From Paracidovorax wautersii (GTDB taxonomy: Bacteria; Pseudomonadota; Gammaproteobacteria; Burkholderiales; Burkholderiaceae_C), in contig WNDQ01000012.1 in the NCBI GenBank assembly GCA_009912175.1, positions 1 to 64,000 of the forward strand: DNA of 64,000 nucleotides. Reading direction: 5' to 3'. This document shows, piece after piece, positions 38,460 through 48,561 of this stretch. Position numbers and translations under genes: made by a program. Each line of letters begins with the position of its first letter. Positions within the stretch are counted from its first letter, which is position 1. Under the pieces are notes generated by a model. That model saw only the letters and a list, made by a program, of their open reading frames with translations, was not told the origin of the DNA and made no database searches.

Positions 38460-39464
38460 TCAAAACTGCGAGGGCGTGCCGGCCAGGCGGTGGCGCCGCC
38501 AGGCCCGGCGCAACTGGGTATCGCTGGAAAAACCGGCGGCCTGCGCGGCCCGCGTGACGCTCTGGCCGCCGTCCAGCGCCTGGCGCGCGACGGCCAGGCG
38601 GATCTGGCACAGATAGTCCAGCGGGGCCATGCCCGCAAAGTCGTGGAACAGGCGCGCCAGGTGGCGCGACGACACGCAGGCGACGGCGGCCATGCGGCTG
38701 GCCGTCCAGTCCTGCTGCACGTCGCCGCTGACGGCGTCCTGCACGCGGTGCAGCGCCGGGTGCATGTGGTGGCGCCCGGCCAGAAAGGGCGACAGCTCGG
38801 GGTCGTGCGGGCCGCGCCGCAGCGGCATCACCAGCGTCTGCGCGACCTGCGCGGCCAGGGCTTCACCGCACAGCGCGCCGATGCGGTGGAGCATCAGGTC
38901 GATGCCGGTGGTCACGCCCGCGCTGCTGCAGACGGGCTCGTCGAGCACGAACACGCGGTTGGCCACGACGTCGGCCGCGGGCGCGGCGCGGGCCAGTTCG
39001 TCCAGATGCTGGTGGTGCGTGGTCACACGCCGCCCGCGCAGCAGCCTGGCATGGGCGGCCAGCACGGTGCCCGCGCAGATGGTGACCAGTTCGGTCTGGC
39101 CGGTGCGCAGCGCCAGGCCGGCCAGCCAGTCGATCAGCTCGCGCGCGGCGGGCGTGTTCACCTCGATGCGCTGGCCGGGCAGGCCGACCAGTACGACCCA
39201 ACTGGGCGCGGGCAGGGCGGCGGGCAGTGGCTGGATCCCGCACAGCATGACACCGACCGACGACAGGGCCTGCTCGCGCGTGCCGATGAAGTGCAGCACA
39301 AAGCGCGGCGGCTGGCCGCGCGTGGCCAGCAACTGGTTGGCCACACGCAGCGCCTCGGCCGGGCCGGCCCAGTCCAGCGCCAGGCTGCGTTCCTGCAGCA
39401 CGAAGTGGACGTGGATGGGCGGGGCCGCTTCGGCGTGTGGCGGCAAAAGGTCGCGGGCGGTCAT
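38460..39464 (-). CDS. GlxA-family transcriptional regulator (DJ-1/PfpI domain plus AraC HTH)
   Basis: A 334-residue fusion. Residues about 15-190 form a DJ-1/PfpI-like domain with L-D-W-A-G-P-A-E-A-L-R and T-I-C-A-G-T-V-L-A-A-H, where C is the nucleophile-elbow position. The AraC-type DNA-binding domain follows with R-H-L-A-R-L-F-H-D-F-A-G-M-A-P-L near 280 and A-A-Q-A-A-G-F-S-S-D-T-Q-L-R-R-A-W-R. Members control catabolism of small amines or amides. It heads toward msrQ and stands next to an isochorismatase-like gene in the same direction, a plausible target. Confidence 0.9.
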   Translation of the reverse strand: MTARDLLPPHAEAAPPIHVHFVLQERSLALDWAGPAEALRVANQLLATRGQPPRFVLHFIGTREQALSSVGVMLCGIQPLPAALPAPSWVVLVGLPGQRIEVNTPAARELIDWLAGLALRTGQTELVTICAGTVLAAHARLLRGRRVTTHHQHLDELARAAPAADVVANRVFVLDEPVCSSAGVTTGIDLMLHRIGALCGEALAAQVAQTLVMPLRRGPHDPELSPFLAGRHHMHPALHRVQDAVSGDVQQDWTASRMAAVACVSSRHLARLFHDFAGMAPLDYLCQIRLAVARQALDGGQSVTRAAQAAGFSSDTQLRRAWRRHRLAGTPSQF

Positions 39465-39522
39465 TGGCGTCCCTGTGCCTTTGGCTGCGCTGCAGGCGTG
39501 CCGGGGCGGCCCGGCGCTGCGC

Positions 39523-40098
39523 TCATGCCGCGGCCGCCTGCGCGGCGCGCGCCAGCGCTTCGTCCACGCCGCAGACATGGGCGAAGCGGTCCTGCAGCAC
39601 GGTGGCGGTGCGCAACCGGATGTCGGCGGCCGTCAGCGTGCGGCCGTTGGGCTGGACCATGTCCCAGGTCAGCGTGGCGGCCGGCACGAAGTCGACCTGC
39701 CAGCCCAGGTCGCTGGCATGGCGTGTGGTGGTCTCGCAGCACTGCTCGGTGCGGATGCCGCTGACGATCAGGCGGCCGATGCCGTGCCGCGTCAGCCAGA
39801 CGTCCAGCCCGCTGCCGACCAGGGCGCTGTGGCGTGTCTTCACAAAACGGGCGTCTTCCTCGAACGGTGCCAGGCCCTCCAGCGGCCGCACCTCGCCCGA
39901 CTCCAACGCAAAGGGGTTGTCGGGGCGCGCCTCACCACCGCAGTGGAAAACACGCACCACGGGCAGGCCCTGCGCCTTGGCGCCTTCGATCAGCGCGTTC
40001 TGCGCGGCCAGGAAGGCGGGCACCTCGTGCGGGGTGTAGAAGGGGCGGTGCACAAAGGATTGCTGGACATCGATCACCAGCAGACAGGTCTTGGTCAT
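39523..40098 (-). CDS. Isochorismatase-family cysteine hydrolase
   Basis: A 191-residue cysteine hydrolase. The catalytic triad is visible as D-V-Q near residue 10, K in F-V-K-T-R-H-S-A-L and C in S-G-I-R-T-E-Q-C-C-E-T-T. Family members cleave amides such as nicotinamide or N-carbamoyl compounds, or isochorismate. It is 58 bp upstream of the GlxA-type regulator gene in the same direction, so both probably form one unit. Substrate is unknown. Confidence 0.9.
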   Translation of the reverse strand: MTKTCLLVIDVQQSFVHRPFYTPHEVPAFLAAQNALIEGAKAQGLPVVRVFHCGGEARPDNPFALESGEVRPLEGLAPFEEDARFVKTRHSALVGSGLDVWLTRHGIGRLIVSGIRTEQCCETTTRHASDLGWQVDFVPAATLTWDMVQPNGRTLTAADIRLRTATVLQDRFAHVCGVDEALARAAQAAAA

Positions 40099-40513
40099 GG
40101 GATGGGCATGGAGCGAGTGGAAAAGATGTCGCTATTTTTCAGCCAACACCATGATGCCGCGATTCAGGAAAAGGCGGGTTCCGATCAATTTCGGACATCA
40201 TGGCGGCCAAGCGCGCGAACCCGGCGCCGAGTCTGTTGTGTTGCTGCTTTGCGACTGTTCGGTGTCCAAAAACCGGATTCTGTGAATTTTTACGAAGAAT
40301 GTTTTTGAGAGTCATTAACATTCGCGTGCTTCGAGAGCGTCTCTCCCCCGATCCATGCCCAGCCAGTCAGACTCACAACAACACACTGCGCTCGCGACGT
40401 TCATTGCAGGCGGCCCCTTGCCCGAGGGGCCGTCCGTCGCGCCTGCCTGTTGGAAACGTTGTGCCGTCTGCAGCCACGCAGCCAGCCACACCAACATGCA
40501 TCTGGAGCTTTGA
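40099..40513. other. Regulatory gap between isochorismatase and Fiu-type receptor
   Basis: This 415-bp region holds a Fur-box-like site (40301-40319). In the leader of the receptor gene there is a two-level hairpin: GCAGGCG (40406-40412) with CGCCTGC (40440-40446) enclosing GGCCCC with GGGGCC. A short ORF inside the gap is not supported. The rest shows nothing I recognise. Confidence 0.5.
40301..40319. promoter_or_regulatory. Candidate Fur box upstream of the Fiu-type receptor
   Basis: GTTTTTGAGAGTCATTAAC matches the 19-bp Fur consensus GATAATGATAATCATTATC at 13 positions, including the whole TCATTA core. It lies about 195 bp before the receptor start, consistent with iron repression of this block. 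Confidence 0.45.
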
Positions 40514-42808
40514 ATGGCGCACATTACGAGCCGCAAACACCCCACCGCGCGCAGCGCGGCCCCCGGCGCCAAGGCCGCCACGGTCCTGACCGGGCTGGTG
40601 GCCCTGAGCCTGCCGCTGCACGCGCAGACCGCCGCGACCCTGCCACAAGTCACCATCAAGGGCGAACGCGCGGCCGACTACAAGGCCGAACAACTGGCCT
40701 CGCCCAAGTTCACGCAGCCGCTGGTCGACACCACGCAGACCGTGACAGTCATCAAGGACACCGTGCTCAAGGAGCAGACGGCCAGCACGCTGACCGAGGC
40801 ACTGCGCAACGTGCCCGGCGTGGGCACCTTCAACATCGGCGAGAACGGCCGCATGAACACGGGCGACGCGATTTCCATGCGCGGCTTCGACTCGTCCAAC
40901 AGCATCTTCGTGGACGGCATCCGTGACCTGGGCAACGTCACGCGCGACGTCTTCAACATCGACCAGATCGAGGTCATCAAAGGCCCGTCGGGCACCGACT
41001 ATGGCCGCACGGCGGCGGCAGGCTCGATCAACCTCGTGACCAAGCAGCCCAAGCTCGAAGACGCGTTCGACGCCAGCGTGGGCGTGGGGACCGGCAGCTA
41101 CAAACGCAGCACCGTCGACTGGAACAAGTCGTTGACGGGTCTGCCCGGCGCGGCCCTGCGCCTGAACGTGGTGGGCGAGGATTCGGGCGTGGCCGGCCGC
41201 GACACGGTCAAGAACAAGAAGTGGGGCGTGGCGCCCTCGCTGGCGCTGGGCCTGGGCACCGACAACCGCCTCTACATCGACCTGCTGCACATCAAGCAGA
41301 ACAACATCCCGGACGGCGGCGTCCCGACCGTGGGCCTGAAGGGCTACAACTCCGGCATCACCACCGCCGCGGTGCGCGACTACCTCAACAGCCATCGGGT
41401 CGGTTCGTCCAACTACTACGGCACCAACGGCGACTTCGACCACAGCACGGCCGACATGGCCACGTTGCGCTTGGAGCACGACTTCTCGGCCGACACCAAG
41501 CTGCGCAACACCTTGCGTTGGGGCCGCCTGTCGCACGACTACCAGGCCACGGCGGTGACGGCGCCAGCGGCCGTCGGCAACGATCCGCTGGCCACCTTGG
41601 TGACACGCTCGGGCAACAACGGCGACTCGATCAACAAGATCCTGACCAACCAGACCAACCTCTCCACCAAGCTGTGGACCGGCGCCTTCGAGCACGACAT
41701 CAGCGCGGGCCTGGAGCTCACGCGTGAAACCATGGACACGGTCGGCTGGAGCTCGACCGTGCCGGCGACCAACCTGTACGCGCCCGACAGCAGCCTGGCC
41801 TACACCCGCACGCTCAACCCCTTTGGCGACACCACGGGCAAGATGGACACGTACGCGGTCTACGCCTTCGACACGCTCAAGCTGAACCCGCAATGGCAGC
41901 TCAACGGCGGCGTGCGCCTGGAGCACTACAAGCTCAAGGCTGATTACTGGAACAACGCGGGCACGCGCACCAGCCCCATCTACGAGGCCGTCAACGCGCA
42001 GGATTCGGGCAACCTGTTCAACTGGAAGGTGGGCGCGCTGTTCAAGCCGGCCGACAACGGCAGCATCTACCTCAACTGCGCGATCCAGCTGCAGCCGCCC
42101 GGCACGGTCTCGGGCGGCGACGGCATCACCAACGCCAACTTCATCGCGCCCTCGGTCAGCGGCAGCAGCGCCAACGACCTGAACTACGACCCGCAGCGCA
42201 CGCGCACGGTCGAGCTGGGCACCAAGTGGGACCTGTTCGACAAGAAGCTGCTGCTCACCGCCGCGCTGTTCCACACGCAGCTGAGCAATGAAATCGAGGC
42301 CGACCCGGTCCTCACCAACGTCTACTACCAGAACGGCAAGAAGACGGTCAAGGGGCTGGAGCTGGGGGCCGTGGGCCAGATCACGCCGCGGTGGTCGGTC
42401 AGCTCGGGCTTCACGATCCAGCACACCAAGACCGATGCCGCGACCCAGACGCAAACGGGCACGGTGTCGGCCGACGGCTCGAACTCGCTGCCCTTCACAC
42501 CCAAGACGGCGTTCACGCTGTGGTCCACCTACCAGCTCGCCCCGCAGCTCTCGATCGGCGGCGGCGCGCGCTACATAGGCACCATGAAGAAGGCGCGCGA
42601 CAGCGTGACGGTCGGGCCTTCCAGCATCCCGGCCTACTGGGTCGCGGACGCCATGGTGGGCTACCGCGTCACACGCAACCTGAGCCTGCAGTTCAACGTC
42701 ACCAACCTGTTCGACAAGGACTACGTGGCGTCGATCAACCGGGGCGACCACCGCTACTATCCGGGAGCCGAGCGGGCCTACCGCCTGACGGCCAGCCTGG
42801 ACTTCTGA
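40514..42808 (+). CDS. fiu: Fiu-type TonB-dependent catecholate siderophore receptor
   Basis: A 764-residue outer-membrane receptor. It has a signal peptide ending L-H-A-Q near residue 38, then a plug domain with P-Q-V-T-I-K-G-E (TonB-box region), [21 protein letters not shown] and [16 protein letters not shown]. The 22-strand barrel closes in the aromatic terminal strand R-L-T-A-S-L-D-F. No STN domain is present. The adjacent PiuC gene is the usual partner of Fiu/PiuA-type receptors, which supports catecholate or monomeric siderophore import. Confidence 0.92.
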   Translation: MAHITSRKHPTARSAAPGAKAATVLTGLVALSLPLHAQTAATLPQVTIKGERAADYKAEQLASPKFTQPLVDTTQTVTVIKDTVLKEQTASTLTEALRNVPGVGTFNIGENGRMNTGDAISMRGFDSSNSIFVDGIRDLGNVTRDVFNIDQIEVIKGPSGTDYGRTAAAGSINLVTKQPKLEDAFDASVGVGTGSYKRSTVDWNKSLTGLPGAALRLNVVGEDSGVAGRDTVKNKKWGVAPSLALGLGTDNRLYIDLLHIKQNNIPDGGVPTVGLKGYNSGITTAAVRDYLNSHRVGSSNYYGTNGDFDHSTADMATLRLEHDFSADTKLRNTLRWGRLSHDYQATAVTAPAAVGNDPLATLVTRSGNNGDSINKILTNQTNLSTKLWTGAFEHDISAGLELTRETMDTVGWSSTVPATNLYAPDSSLAYTRTLNPFGDTTGKMDTYAVYAFDTLKLNPQWQLNGGVRLEHYKLKADYWNNAGTRTSPIYEAVNAQDSGNLFNWKVGALFKPADNGSIYLNCAIQLQPPGTVSGGDGITNANFIAPSVSGSSANDLNYDPQRTRTVELGTKWDLFDKKLLLTAALFHTQLSNEIEADPVLTNVYYQNGKKTVKGLELGAVGQITPRWSVSSGFTIQHTKTDAATQTQTGTVSADGSNSLPFTPKTAFTLWSTYQLAPQLSIGGGARYIGTMKKARDSVTVGPSSIPAYWVADAMVGYRVTRNLSLQFNVTNLFDKDYVASINRGDHRYYPGAERAYRLTASLDF

Positions 42809-42866
42809 CCGACCGACGGCGGGCCGCCCAGCGGCTCGCCACGGCTTTCCCGAGGAGCGTTTTGCC

Positions 42867-43544
42867 ATGATGCTGCACATTCCCAACGTGCTGACCGCGC
42901 CGCAGGTGGCGCGGATGCGCGCCCGCCTGGACGGCGCGGACTGGCGTGACGGGCGCGCCACCGTCGGCGCGCAGGGCGCACGTGTCAAACGCAATCAGCA
43001 ACTGCCCGAAGCCGCGCCGCTGGCGCAGGAATTGGGCCAGGAGATCGTGGCCGCGCTGGCGGCGAGCCCGCTGTACTTCGCCGCCGCGCTGCCCTTGCGC
43101 ACCGTGCCGCCGCTGTTCAACCGCTACGAGGGCGGCGGCGAATACGGCTTTCACGTCGACGGCGCCGTGCGCGCCGTGCCCGGCAGTGCGCCTTGGCTGC
43201 GTACCGACCTGTCGGCCACGCTGTTCCTGTGCGAGCCCGATGACTACGAGGGCGGCGAGCTGATCGTGAGCGACACCTACGGCGAGCACGAGGTCAAGCT
43301 GCCCGCGGGCGACCTGATCCTGTACCCCTCGTCCAGCCTGCATCGCGTCACGCCGGTCACGCGCGGCGCGCGTGTGTGTTCCTTCTTCTGGATCCAGAGC
43401 ATGGTGCGTGACGACGCGCAGCGCACCATGCTGTTCGAGCTGGATCAGGTCATCACGCGGCTGCGCGCGCGAGGCGAGGACGAGAACACCCTGGCGCTGG
43501 CCAACCACTATCACAACCTGTTGCGCCTGTGGGCGCAGACCTGA
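42867..43544 (+). CDS. piuC: Fe(II)/2-oxoglutarate-dependent hydroxylase PiuC
   Basis: A 225-residue PKHD-type dioxygenase. The iron ligands are the H-x-D of Y-G-F-H-V-D-G-A near residue 98 and H in [15 protein letters not shown], which also holds the 2-oxoglutarate arginine. N-R-Y-E-G-G-G-E-Y and G-G-E-L-I-V are typical of the family. The gene is 58 bp after the receptor, same strand, so they form an operon. The cellular substrate of PiuC is not established; the genes co-occur with TonB siderophore receptors. Confidence 0.94.
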   Translation: MMLHIPNVLTAPQVARMRARLDGADWRDGRATVGAQGARVKRNQQLPEAAPLAQELGQEIVAALAASPLYFAAALPLRTVPPLFNRYEGGGEYGFHVDGAVRAVPGSAPWLRTDLSATLFLCEPDDYEGGELIVSDTYGEHEVKLPAGDLILYPSSSLHRVTPVTRGARVCSFFWIQSMVRDDAQRTMLFELDQVITRLRARGEDENTLALANHYHNLLRLWAQT

Positions 43545-43556
43545 CGCCGCTGGTTG

Positions 43557-44730
43557 TCAGCGGGGCACGACGTTCAGGTCGATGCGCACCACGATGTCCT
43601 TGGCATCCTTGCGCCAGGCCGCTTGTTTGTCGCTGCGTGCAGCCTTGACCGTCACGTACAGCGTCTGGCCGTCGGGGGATAGTGCCAGGCTGTTGGGGTG
43701 CACCGGCAGCTCGATCGTGCGTTTGAGCGAATAGGTCGTGGCGTCGAGGATGGACACGAAGCCGCTGCCCGGTTCGCCATTGCCGCGGTGCGAGGTCACG
43801 ACCTCGCCGCGCACCGGGTTGTAGGCGATGTCCAGCGCCGCCGACTTGAACGCAATGCGCTGGATGACCTGCCCCGACGGCAAGTCCCACACGTAGACCT
43901 GGTCCTTCTGGCCGCCAGCGGCAAACAAGCGCTGGCCCTGGGTGTCCAGCGCGATGTTGATGAAGAAGTTGGCCGACTTGTCCTGTTGCGCCGCTGGCGT
44001 TTCGCCGGTGGACAAACGCCGCACAACCGCACCGGCATCGGGGTCGATGACCAGCACCTCGTTGACGCCGCCCTGGCCGACATACAGGCGGTTGGCCGCC
44101 GCGTCATAGGCCGCGCCCGCCGACCAGATGCCGTCGCTGATGAGCGTGTGCGTCAGCGTGTTGCGGGCGCCATCGACGATCCAGACCCGGCCGGGCTGGC
44201 CGGGGCTGGTGACAAACACGCGGTTGTGCGGCTCGTCGACGATGACCTTGCGGGTATGGGCAAAAACGGGCTCGCCCTTGTCGTTCTTCTCGGGCTGGGC
44301 CAGCTGGATCACGCCCTTGACGATGCCGCTGCCTGAGTCGACGGCCGTGAGCGAGCCGTCCATCGTGTTGCCCACGTACAGCGTGTGGGTGGTGTCGTTC
44401 AGGCCCAGCGCAAAGGCCAGGCGCGGCACCTGCACGGTTTGCAGCGGCTGCAGCGTGCGCGCGTCCAGGCGGTGGATGAAGCCGGCATTGTTGGCGTCGA
44501 AGCCGTTGATGCTGGCCACGAACACCGAGCCGCCGTCGCGGTCGGCAGCGATCTCATAAAGGCCTGTGAAGGCATCCTGGCGCAGCAAGGGGACGGCGGC
44601 CATCGATGCCGCTGCGGTGGTGGCCGCCCCAGCGCGGGGCAGTACGGGTGCCGTCTGGCACGCACTGAGCGTCAGCGCCACGACCGCCAGCGAGACGAGG
44701 GGCAGCCGGAATCCGGAAAAAAAAAGACAT
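43557..44730 (-). pseudogene. YncE-like beta-propeller lipoprotein, out of frame at a T9 tract
   Basis: A seven-bladed beta-propeller protein with repeated strands such as L-Y-V-G-N-T-M-D-G-S-L, V-F-V-T-S-P-G-Q-P-G and L-A-L-S-P-D-G-Q-T-L-Y-V. It is related to iron-regulated YncE of Escherichia coli. The lipobox L-S-A-C is present, but in the long frame the only start is GTG at 44681, leaving six residues before it. ATG at 44728-44730 is one base out of frame because of nine T in a row (44717-44725). With eight T it would read M-S-F-F-S-G-F-R-L-P-L-V-S-L-A-V-V-A-L-T, a normal lipoprotein signal. It may be phase-variable, newly broken or a sequencing error. Confidence 0.75.
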
Positions 44731-44752
44731 GGGCGATTTCATCAAAACGAAC

Positions 44753-44783
44753 AAAAAACAGGCCCTGCGCTGGGCAAGGCCTG
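44753..44783 (-). terminator. Terminator of the STN-type receptor gene
   Basis: On the minus strand CAGGCC (44778-44783) pairs with GGCCTG (44759-44764) and is followed by six T. It lies 42 bp after the receptor stop and separates it from the YncE-like gene. Confidence 0.75.
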
Positions 44784-44824
44784 GGTTGCCATCGCCCACC
44801 GGGGGCGGACGATGGGCGCGTGCA

Positions 44825-47314
44825 TCAGAACCTGTATTTCATGCTCAGCGCCACGTTGCGCGGGGCGCCGTAGTTGCCCGAGTTCCACCAGTCGGATGCC
44901 GAGTTGATGTACTTCTTGTCGAAGACGTTGTTGACGTTCAAGCTGGCCGACAACTGAGGGCTGAACTCGTAGCGCGCCATCAGGTTGGCGACGGTGTAGG
45001 CCTTTTGCTCCCAGGCCACATCACGGTCGATCTGCCAGGCGTTGACGCTGGAGTAGGTCTTGCTCTGCCAGTTCAGGCCGCCGCCCACGGTCAGGCGGCT
45101 CCAGTCGGCCGGCAGGCGGTAGGTGGTCCAGAGCTTGATCAGATGGCGCGGGAAGGACGTGGTGATGCGTTTGCCGTTGGCGTCCTGGGTCTGGCTGTAG
45201 GCCCAGGATGCCGAAATGTTCCAGCCCGGGCGGATCGCGCCGGAAATCTCGGCGTCCAGGCCCTGCGTCTTGGCGCCCTTGACGGCGCGGGAGGCGGCCT
45301 GGTCCGGGTTGCCGGGCACGGTGTAGCCCGGGTCCGATTCGGCCAGGTTGTCCTGGCGGATCTGGTAGAGCGCCACGGCGGTGTTGAGCTGGCCGTCCAG
45401 CCAACCGCTCTTGAGGCCGATTTCGTAGTTCGCGCCTTTGACGGGGTCCAGGACCGCGCCATCGCGGTCGCGTGCGGCTTGTGGCCGGTAGATCGCGGCG
45501 TAGCTGGCATAGGCGGTGTGGATGCGGTTGATGTCGTAGACCAGGCCGCCATAGGGCGTGAAGATGCCGCTTTCCGAGGTCGGGGCTTCGTAGTGGCCAC
45601 CGTCCCAGCGGTCTTGCCAGTTGTAGTCGTGCTTGAAGACCCGTGCGCCGGCGATCAGCTTGAGCTTGTCGCTCAACTGCAGGCGGGTTGCCGCGTAGAG
45701 GCTGGACTGACGCATCGGGCTGTCCGAGGTCAGCGTGATCGGGCCATAGCTGCCGGCGCCTGTGCGGTTCCATGCAAAAAGATTGGCGGCGGTGCCGCTC
45801 AGGCCGCTGGTGTCGTCCCGCTGATCCAGGTGGTATTTGTAGTGTTCATAGGCTGCGCCCAGCACCAGTTCATGTTCACGGCCCAGCAGCGTGAAGGGGC
45901 CGCGCAGGTTCACATCCAGGCTGGTTTGCTCGGTATCGCTGTCGCGCCGCACGGCGTTGAGCGAGCGGCCATCGCCGTTCCGATCGGTATAGCCGGGCAG
46001 CCAGGTGACACGGTCTTCCTGCTGCGTCGAACGCCAGTGGTCGGCCGAGAGCTTGAGCTTCCAGTTGCCGCTCAGTTGCTGGTCAAGCGCCGCGAACACC
46101 CGGGTGGTTTTCAACTCCAGCCGGTTGTCGCGGCTGGCGCCGCTGAAGGAGCGTGGCAGGTCGGTGCGCGTGCCGTCGTCGAACCACAGGGGAAAGCCGA
46201 GATAGGAGCCCTGGCCCTTGACCTTGGTTTGTTCATGCTCAAGGCCGGCCGTCAGCCGGGTGCTGGCCGTCAGATCCGCTTCCAGCACGCCGTAGAGCAG
46301 GCCTTTTTTGCGGCCGTAGTTGTCGATGTAGCTGTCGCCGTCACGGCCAACGGCAATCAGGCGGCCCCGCAGGCTGCGCGCCTCGTTGAGCGGGCCCGAC
46401 AGGTCGAGCACCCCGCGCTTTTCACCCCACGAGCCGACACCCGCTTCCACCGAGCCCTGGAACTCGGCCGTCGGTTTTTTGCGCACCAGGTTGATGGTGC
46501 CCGAGGGGTCGCCCGACCCGGTGACCAGCCCGGAGGCGCCGCGCAGCACCTCAACGCGGTCGTAGATCGCCATGTCGGCCAGCGTCTGGGCCGGCACACT
46601 GCCGCCGCCGAGCACTTCGACAAAGGTGTTCACGCCGTCCAACTGGTAGTTGCTGAACGAATAGCCGCGCGCGCTGGCCCCGGCCAGCTCCGTGCCCAAG
46701 GTGTTGGTCGTGACCCCGGGCACCTGGGCCAGGGGCTGCTGGATGCTGGTCAGCGCCTGGTCTTCCATGCGCTGCTGGGTGATCACGCTGACCGACTGCG
46801 GTGTCTCCTTGAGCGTCAGGCCCAGCGGCGTGGCGGTGCTCAAGGGCGCGGCGGAGACATACGAGGCCGTGCCTTCGCTCGCGCCGCCGCGTTCGGCCTG
46901 CGCCGTCACCGTCACGGCTGCCAGCGTGCTGCCCTCGGCGCGGCCGGCCTGCGGCACCGTGCGCAGCGCCCAGCCGCCGTTGGGCTGCCGCACGGCCTGC
47001 AGGTCGGTGCCGGCCAGCAGCGCGGCGAAGGCGGCGTCTGGCGTGTAGCGGCCGCGCAGGCCGGGGCTGCGGCGGCCCGCGGTCTGCTCGGGCGTGAAGG
47101 TGAGCGGCACGCCGGCCTGGATGGCAAGGGCACGCAGCGCGGCGTCCAGCGCGCCCGCGGCCACGTCATAGTCCCGGGCGGTCGCGGCACCGGCTGATTG
47201 GGCATGGGCCTGCAGCGGCAGCGACAGCGGGGCGGTGGCGCACAGCGCCAGGCAGGCGGCGTGCACGAGCGGGCGCAGTTGGCGCCATCCGCGCAGGGGT
47301 TGAAGATCCCTCAT
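44825..47314 (-). CDS. TonB-dependent siderophore receptor with STN signalling domain (FpvA/FhuE-like)
   Basis: An 829-residue outer-membrane receptor. After the signal peptide (L-Q-A-H-A-Q, about 38), residues 45-120 form a secretin/TonB short N-terminal domain (Y-D-V-A-A-G-A-L-D-A-A-L-R-A-L-A). Such domains signal to a periplasmic FecR-like anti-sigma factor. The plug shows T-V-T-A-Q-A, L-T-L-K-E-T-P-Q-S-V-S-V-I-T-Q-Q and I-Y-D-R-V-E-V-L-R-G-A-S-G-L. The barrel ends in S-M-K-Y-R-F. The fecI-fecR pair lies just upstream in the same direction, so this is a cell-surface-signalling receptor. Ligand unknown. Confidence 0.94.
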   Translation of the reverse strand: MRDLQPLRGWRQLRPLVHAACLALCATAPLSLPLQAHAQSAGAATARDYDVAAGALDAALRALAIQAGVPLTFTPEQTAGRRSPGLRGRYTPDAAFAALLAGTDLQAVRQPNGGWALRTVPQAGRAEGSTLAAVTVTAQAERGGASEGTASYVSAAPLSTATPLGLTLKETPQSVSVITQQRMEDQALTSIQQPLAQVPGVTTNTLGTELAGASARGYSFSNYQLDGVNTFVEVLGGGSVPAQTLADMAIYDRVEVLRGASGLVTGSGDPSGTINLVRKKPTAEFQGSVEAGVGSWGEKRGVLDLSGPLNEARSLRGRLIAVGRDGDSYIDNYGRKKGLLYGVLEADLTASTRLTAGLEHEQTKVKGQGSYLGFPLWFDDGTRTDLPRSFSGASRDNRLELKTTRVFAALDQQLSGNWKLKLSADHWRSTQQEDRVTWLPGYTDRNGDGRSLNAVRRDSDTEQTSLDVNLRGPFTLLGREHELVLGAAYEHYKYHLDQRDDTSGLSGTAANLFAWNRTGAGSYGPITLTSDSPMRQSSLYAATRLQLSDKLKLIAGARVFKHDYNWQDRWDGGHYEAPTSESGIFTPYGGLVYDINRIHTAYASYAAIYRPQAARDRDGAVLDPVKGANYEIGLKSGWLDGQLNTAVALYQIRQDNLAESDPGYTVPGNPDQAASRAVKGAKTQGLDAEISGAIRPGWNISASWAYSQTQDANGKRITTSFPRHLIKLWTTYRLPADWSRLTVGGGLNWQSKTYSSVNAWQIDRDVAWEQKAYTVANLMARYEFSPQLSASLNVNNVFDKKYINSASDWWNSGNYGAPRNVALSMKYRF

Positions 47315-47447
47315 CCAGTGTTTCCTCTCTTGGTTCCTGTGGTGCGAAAAACGTGACCACTGGAGGTAGGAAGCACGAGACGCCCAATCGGGTCATGCCT
47401 GCGTGATTTTTTTCGAGCGATGGGCTTTTTTGAAAAGACGGCAGCGG

Positions 47448-48536
47448 TCAACCGGGCTCGACCGTGACCCACCAGCGCGTGCGCCAGCGCACCTGCACGG
47501 GCAGCGAGTTGGGGAGCAGGCCGAGAATGGCGTCGGTGTCGACCGGGCGGGTGGCGTTGTCCGCATCGCCCAGCGGAAACACGCCGGAGAAGCGCAGATC
47601 GGCAACGGCCGGATCGGCATGCAGCCAGCCCCTGCGGTAGCGTGAGAGTTCGGCCAGGAAGTCGCCCAGCCGCTGGTTGTCGGCCACCAGCAGTCCATGG
47701 CTCCAGGCGCTGTCGTGTTCGTGCGCGGGCTCGGCCGGACCGGCGCTGCCCGCTTGGAAGGTCGCCGCCTGATGGGCCTGCAGCCGCAGCGGCGCGCCGC
47801 CGCCCGAGGGCGTGATTTCCACCGCGCCTTCCAGCACGGCGACCCGGCTTGCGTCGGCCTCCTGGCGCACGGTGAAGCGTGTGCCCAGGGCCCTCACGCG
47901 GCCCTCCTGGGTTTCGACGACGAAGGGCAGGTGGCCGAGCGGCCCGGGCGGATGGGCGGTGGCGAACAGCGCCTCGCCCGCGAGCAGCCGCACGCGTCGC
48001 TCGCCGCCGGTGCCCAGCGTCATCTCCGTGCCGTCGGGCAGGATGAAGCGGCGCCGGGTGCCGGTGGCGCTGGCGTAGTCGGCCGTCCAGGCCTGCCAGG
48101 GCTGGCTGCGCGTGGCCAGCCATCCGCCACCGCCGGCCACGACGAGACCGGCCGCCAGGCCCAGCAGGCGGTGCCGCTGGCCAGAACGCGGCACGATGCT
48201 GAGGGTGCGATAGGCCGCGCCGCCAGGGTTGAGGCCGGGCAGGGCGCCGATGACGGTTTCCAGGTGGCGCCAGGCGCGGGCGTGGTCGGGGTGGGCGTCG
48301 TGCCAGGCGCGCCAGCGCGTGTGGTCGCGGTCTTGTTGTTCGTGCTCCTGTTCGCGGTTCTGGCGTGCATGCAGTCGCGTGAACCAGTCCGCAGCCGCAT
48401 CGGCCACGGCCGGGTCGATCGGGCGTCCGAGCGCGGCCGGGCCTTGGCGGGGAGCGGCCACAAGGTCTGGCCCAGCGCCAGGCTCAGACGCGGGTTCCTC
48501 GTCAGTAGCCCGGACCGGTTGAGTCAAACGGGTCAT
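47448..48536 (-). CDS. fecR: FecR-type anti-sigma / sigma regulator
   Basis: A 362-residue inner-membrane protein. The N-terminal cytoplasmic segment has A-A-D-W-F-T-R-L-H-A-R and W-R-A-W-H-D-A-H-P-D-H-A-R-A-W (DUF4880, sigma-binding). A hydrophobic helix L-L-G-L-A-A-G-L-V-V-A-G-G-G-G-W follows near 145, then the FecR domain with G-E-A-L-F-A-T-A, V-E-T-Q-E-G-R-V-R-A-L-G-T-R-F and a C-terminal STN-like part. It relays the receptor signal to FecI. The ATG at 48536 is preferred; an upstream start would overlap fecI. Confidence 0.93.
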   Translation of the reverse strand: MTRLTQPVRATDEEPASEPGAGPDLVAAPRQGPAALGRPIDPAVADAAADWFTRLHARQNREQEHEQQDRDHTRWRAWHDAHPDHARAWRHLETVIGALPGLNPGGAAYRTLSIVPRSGQRHRLLGLAAGLVVAGGGGWLATRSQPWQAWTADYASATGTRRRFILPDGTEMTLGTGGERRVRLLAGEALFATAHPPGPLGHLPFVVETQEGRVRALGTRFTVRQEADASRVAVLEGAVEITPSGGGAPLRLQAHQAATFQAGSAGPAEPAHEHDSAWSHGLLVADNQRLGDFLAELSRYRRGWLHADPAVADLRFSGVFPLGDADNATRPVDTDAILGLLPNSLPVQVRWRTRWWVTVEPG

Positions 48537-48561
48537 CGCCGGGCGTCCATGCGCAAGCGCT

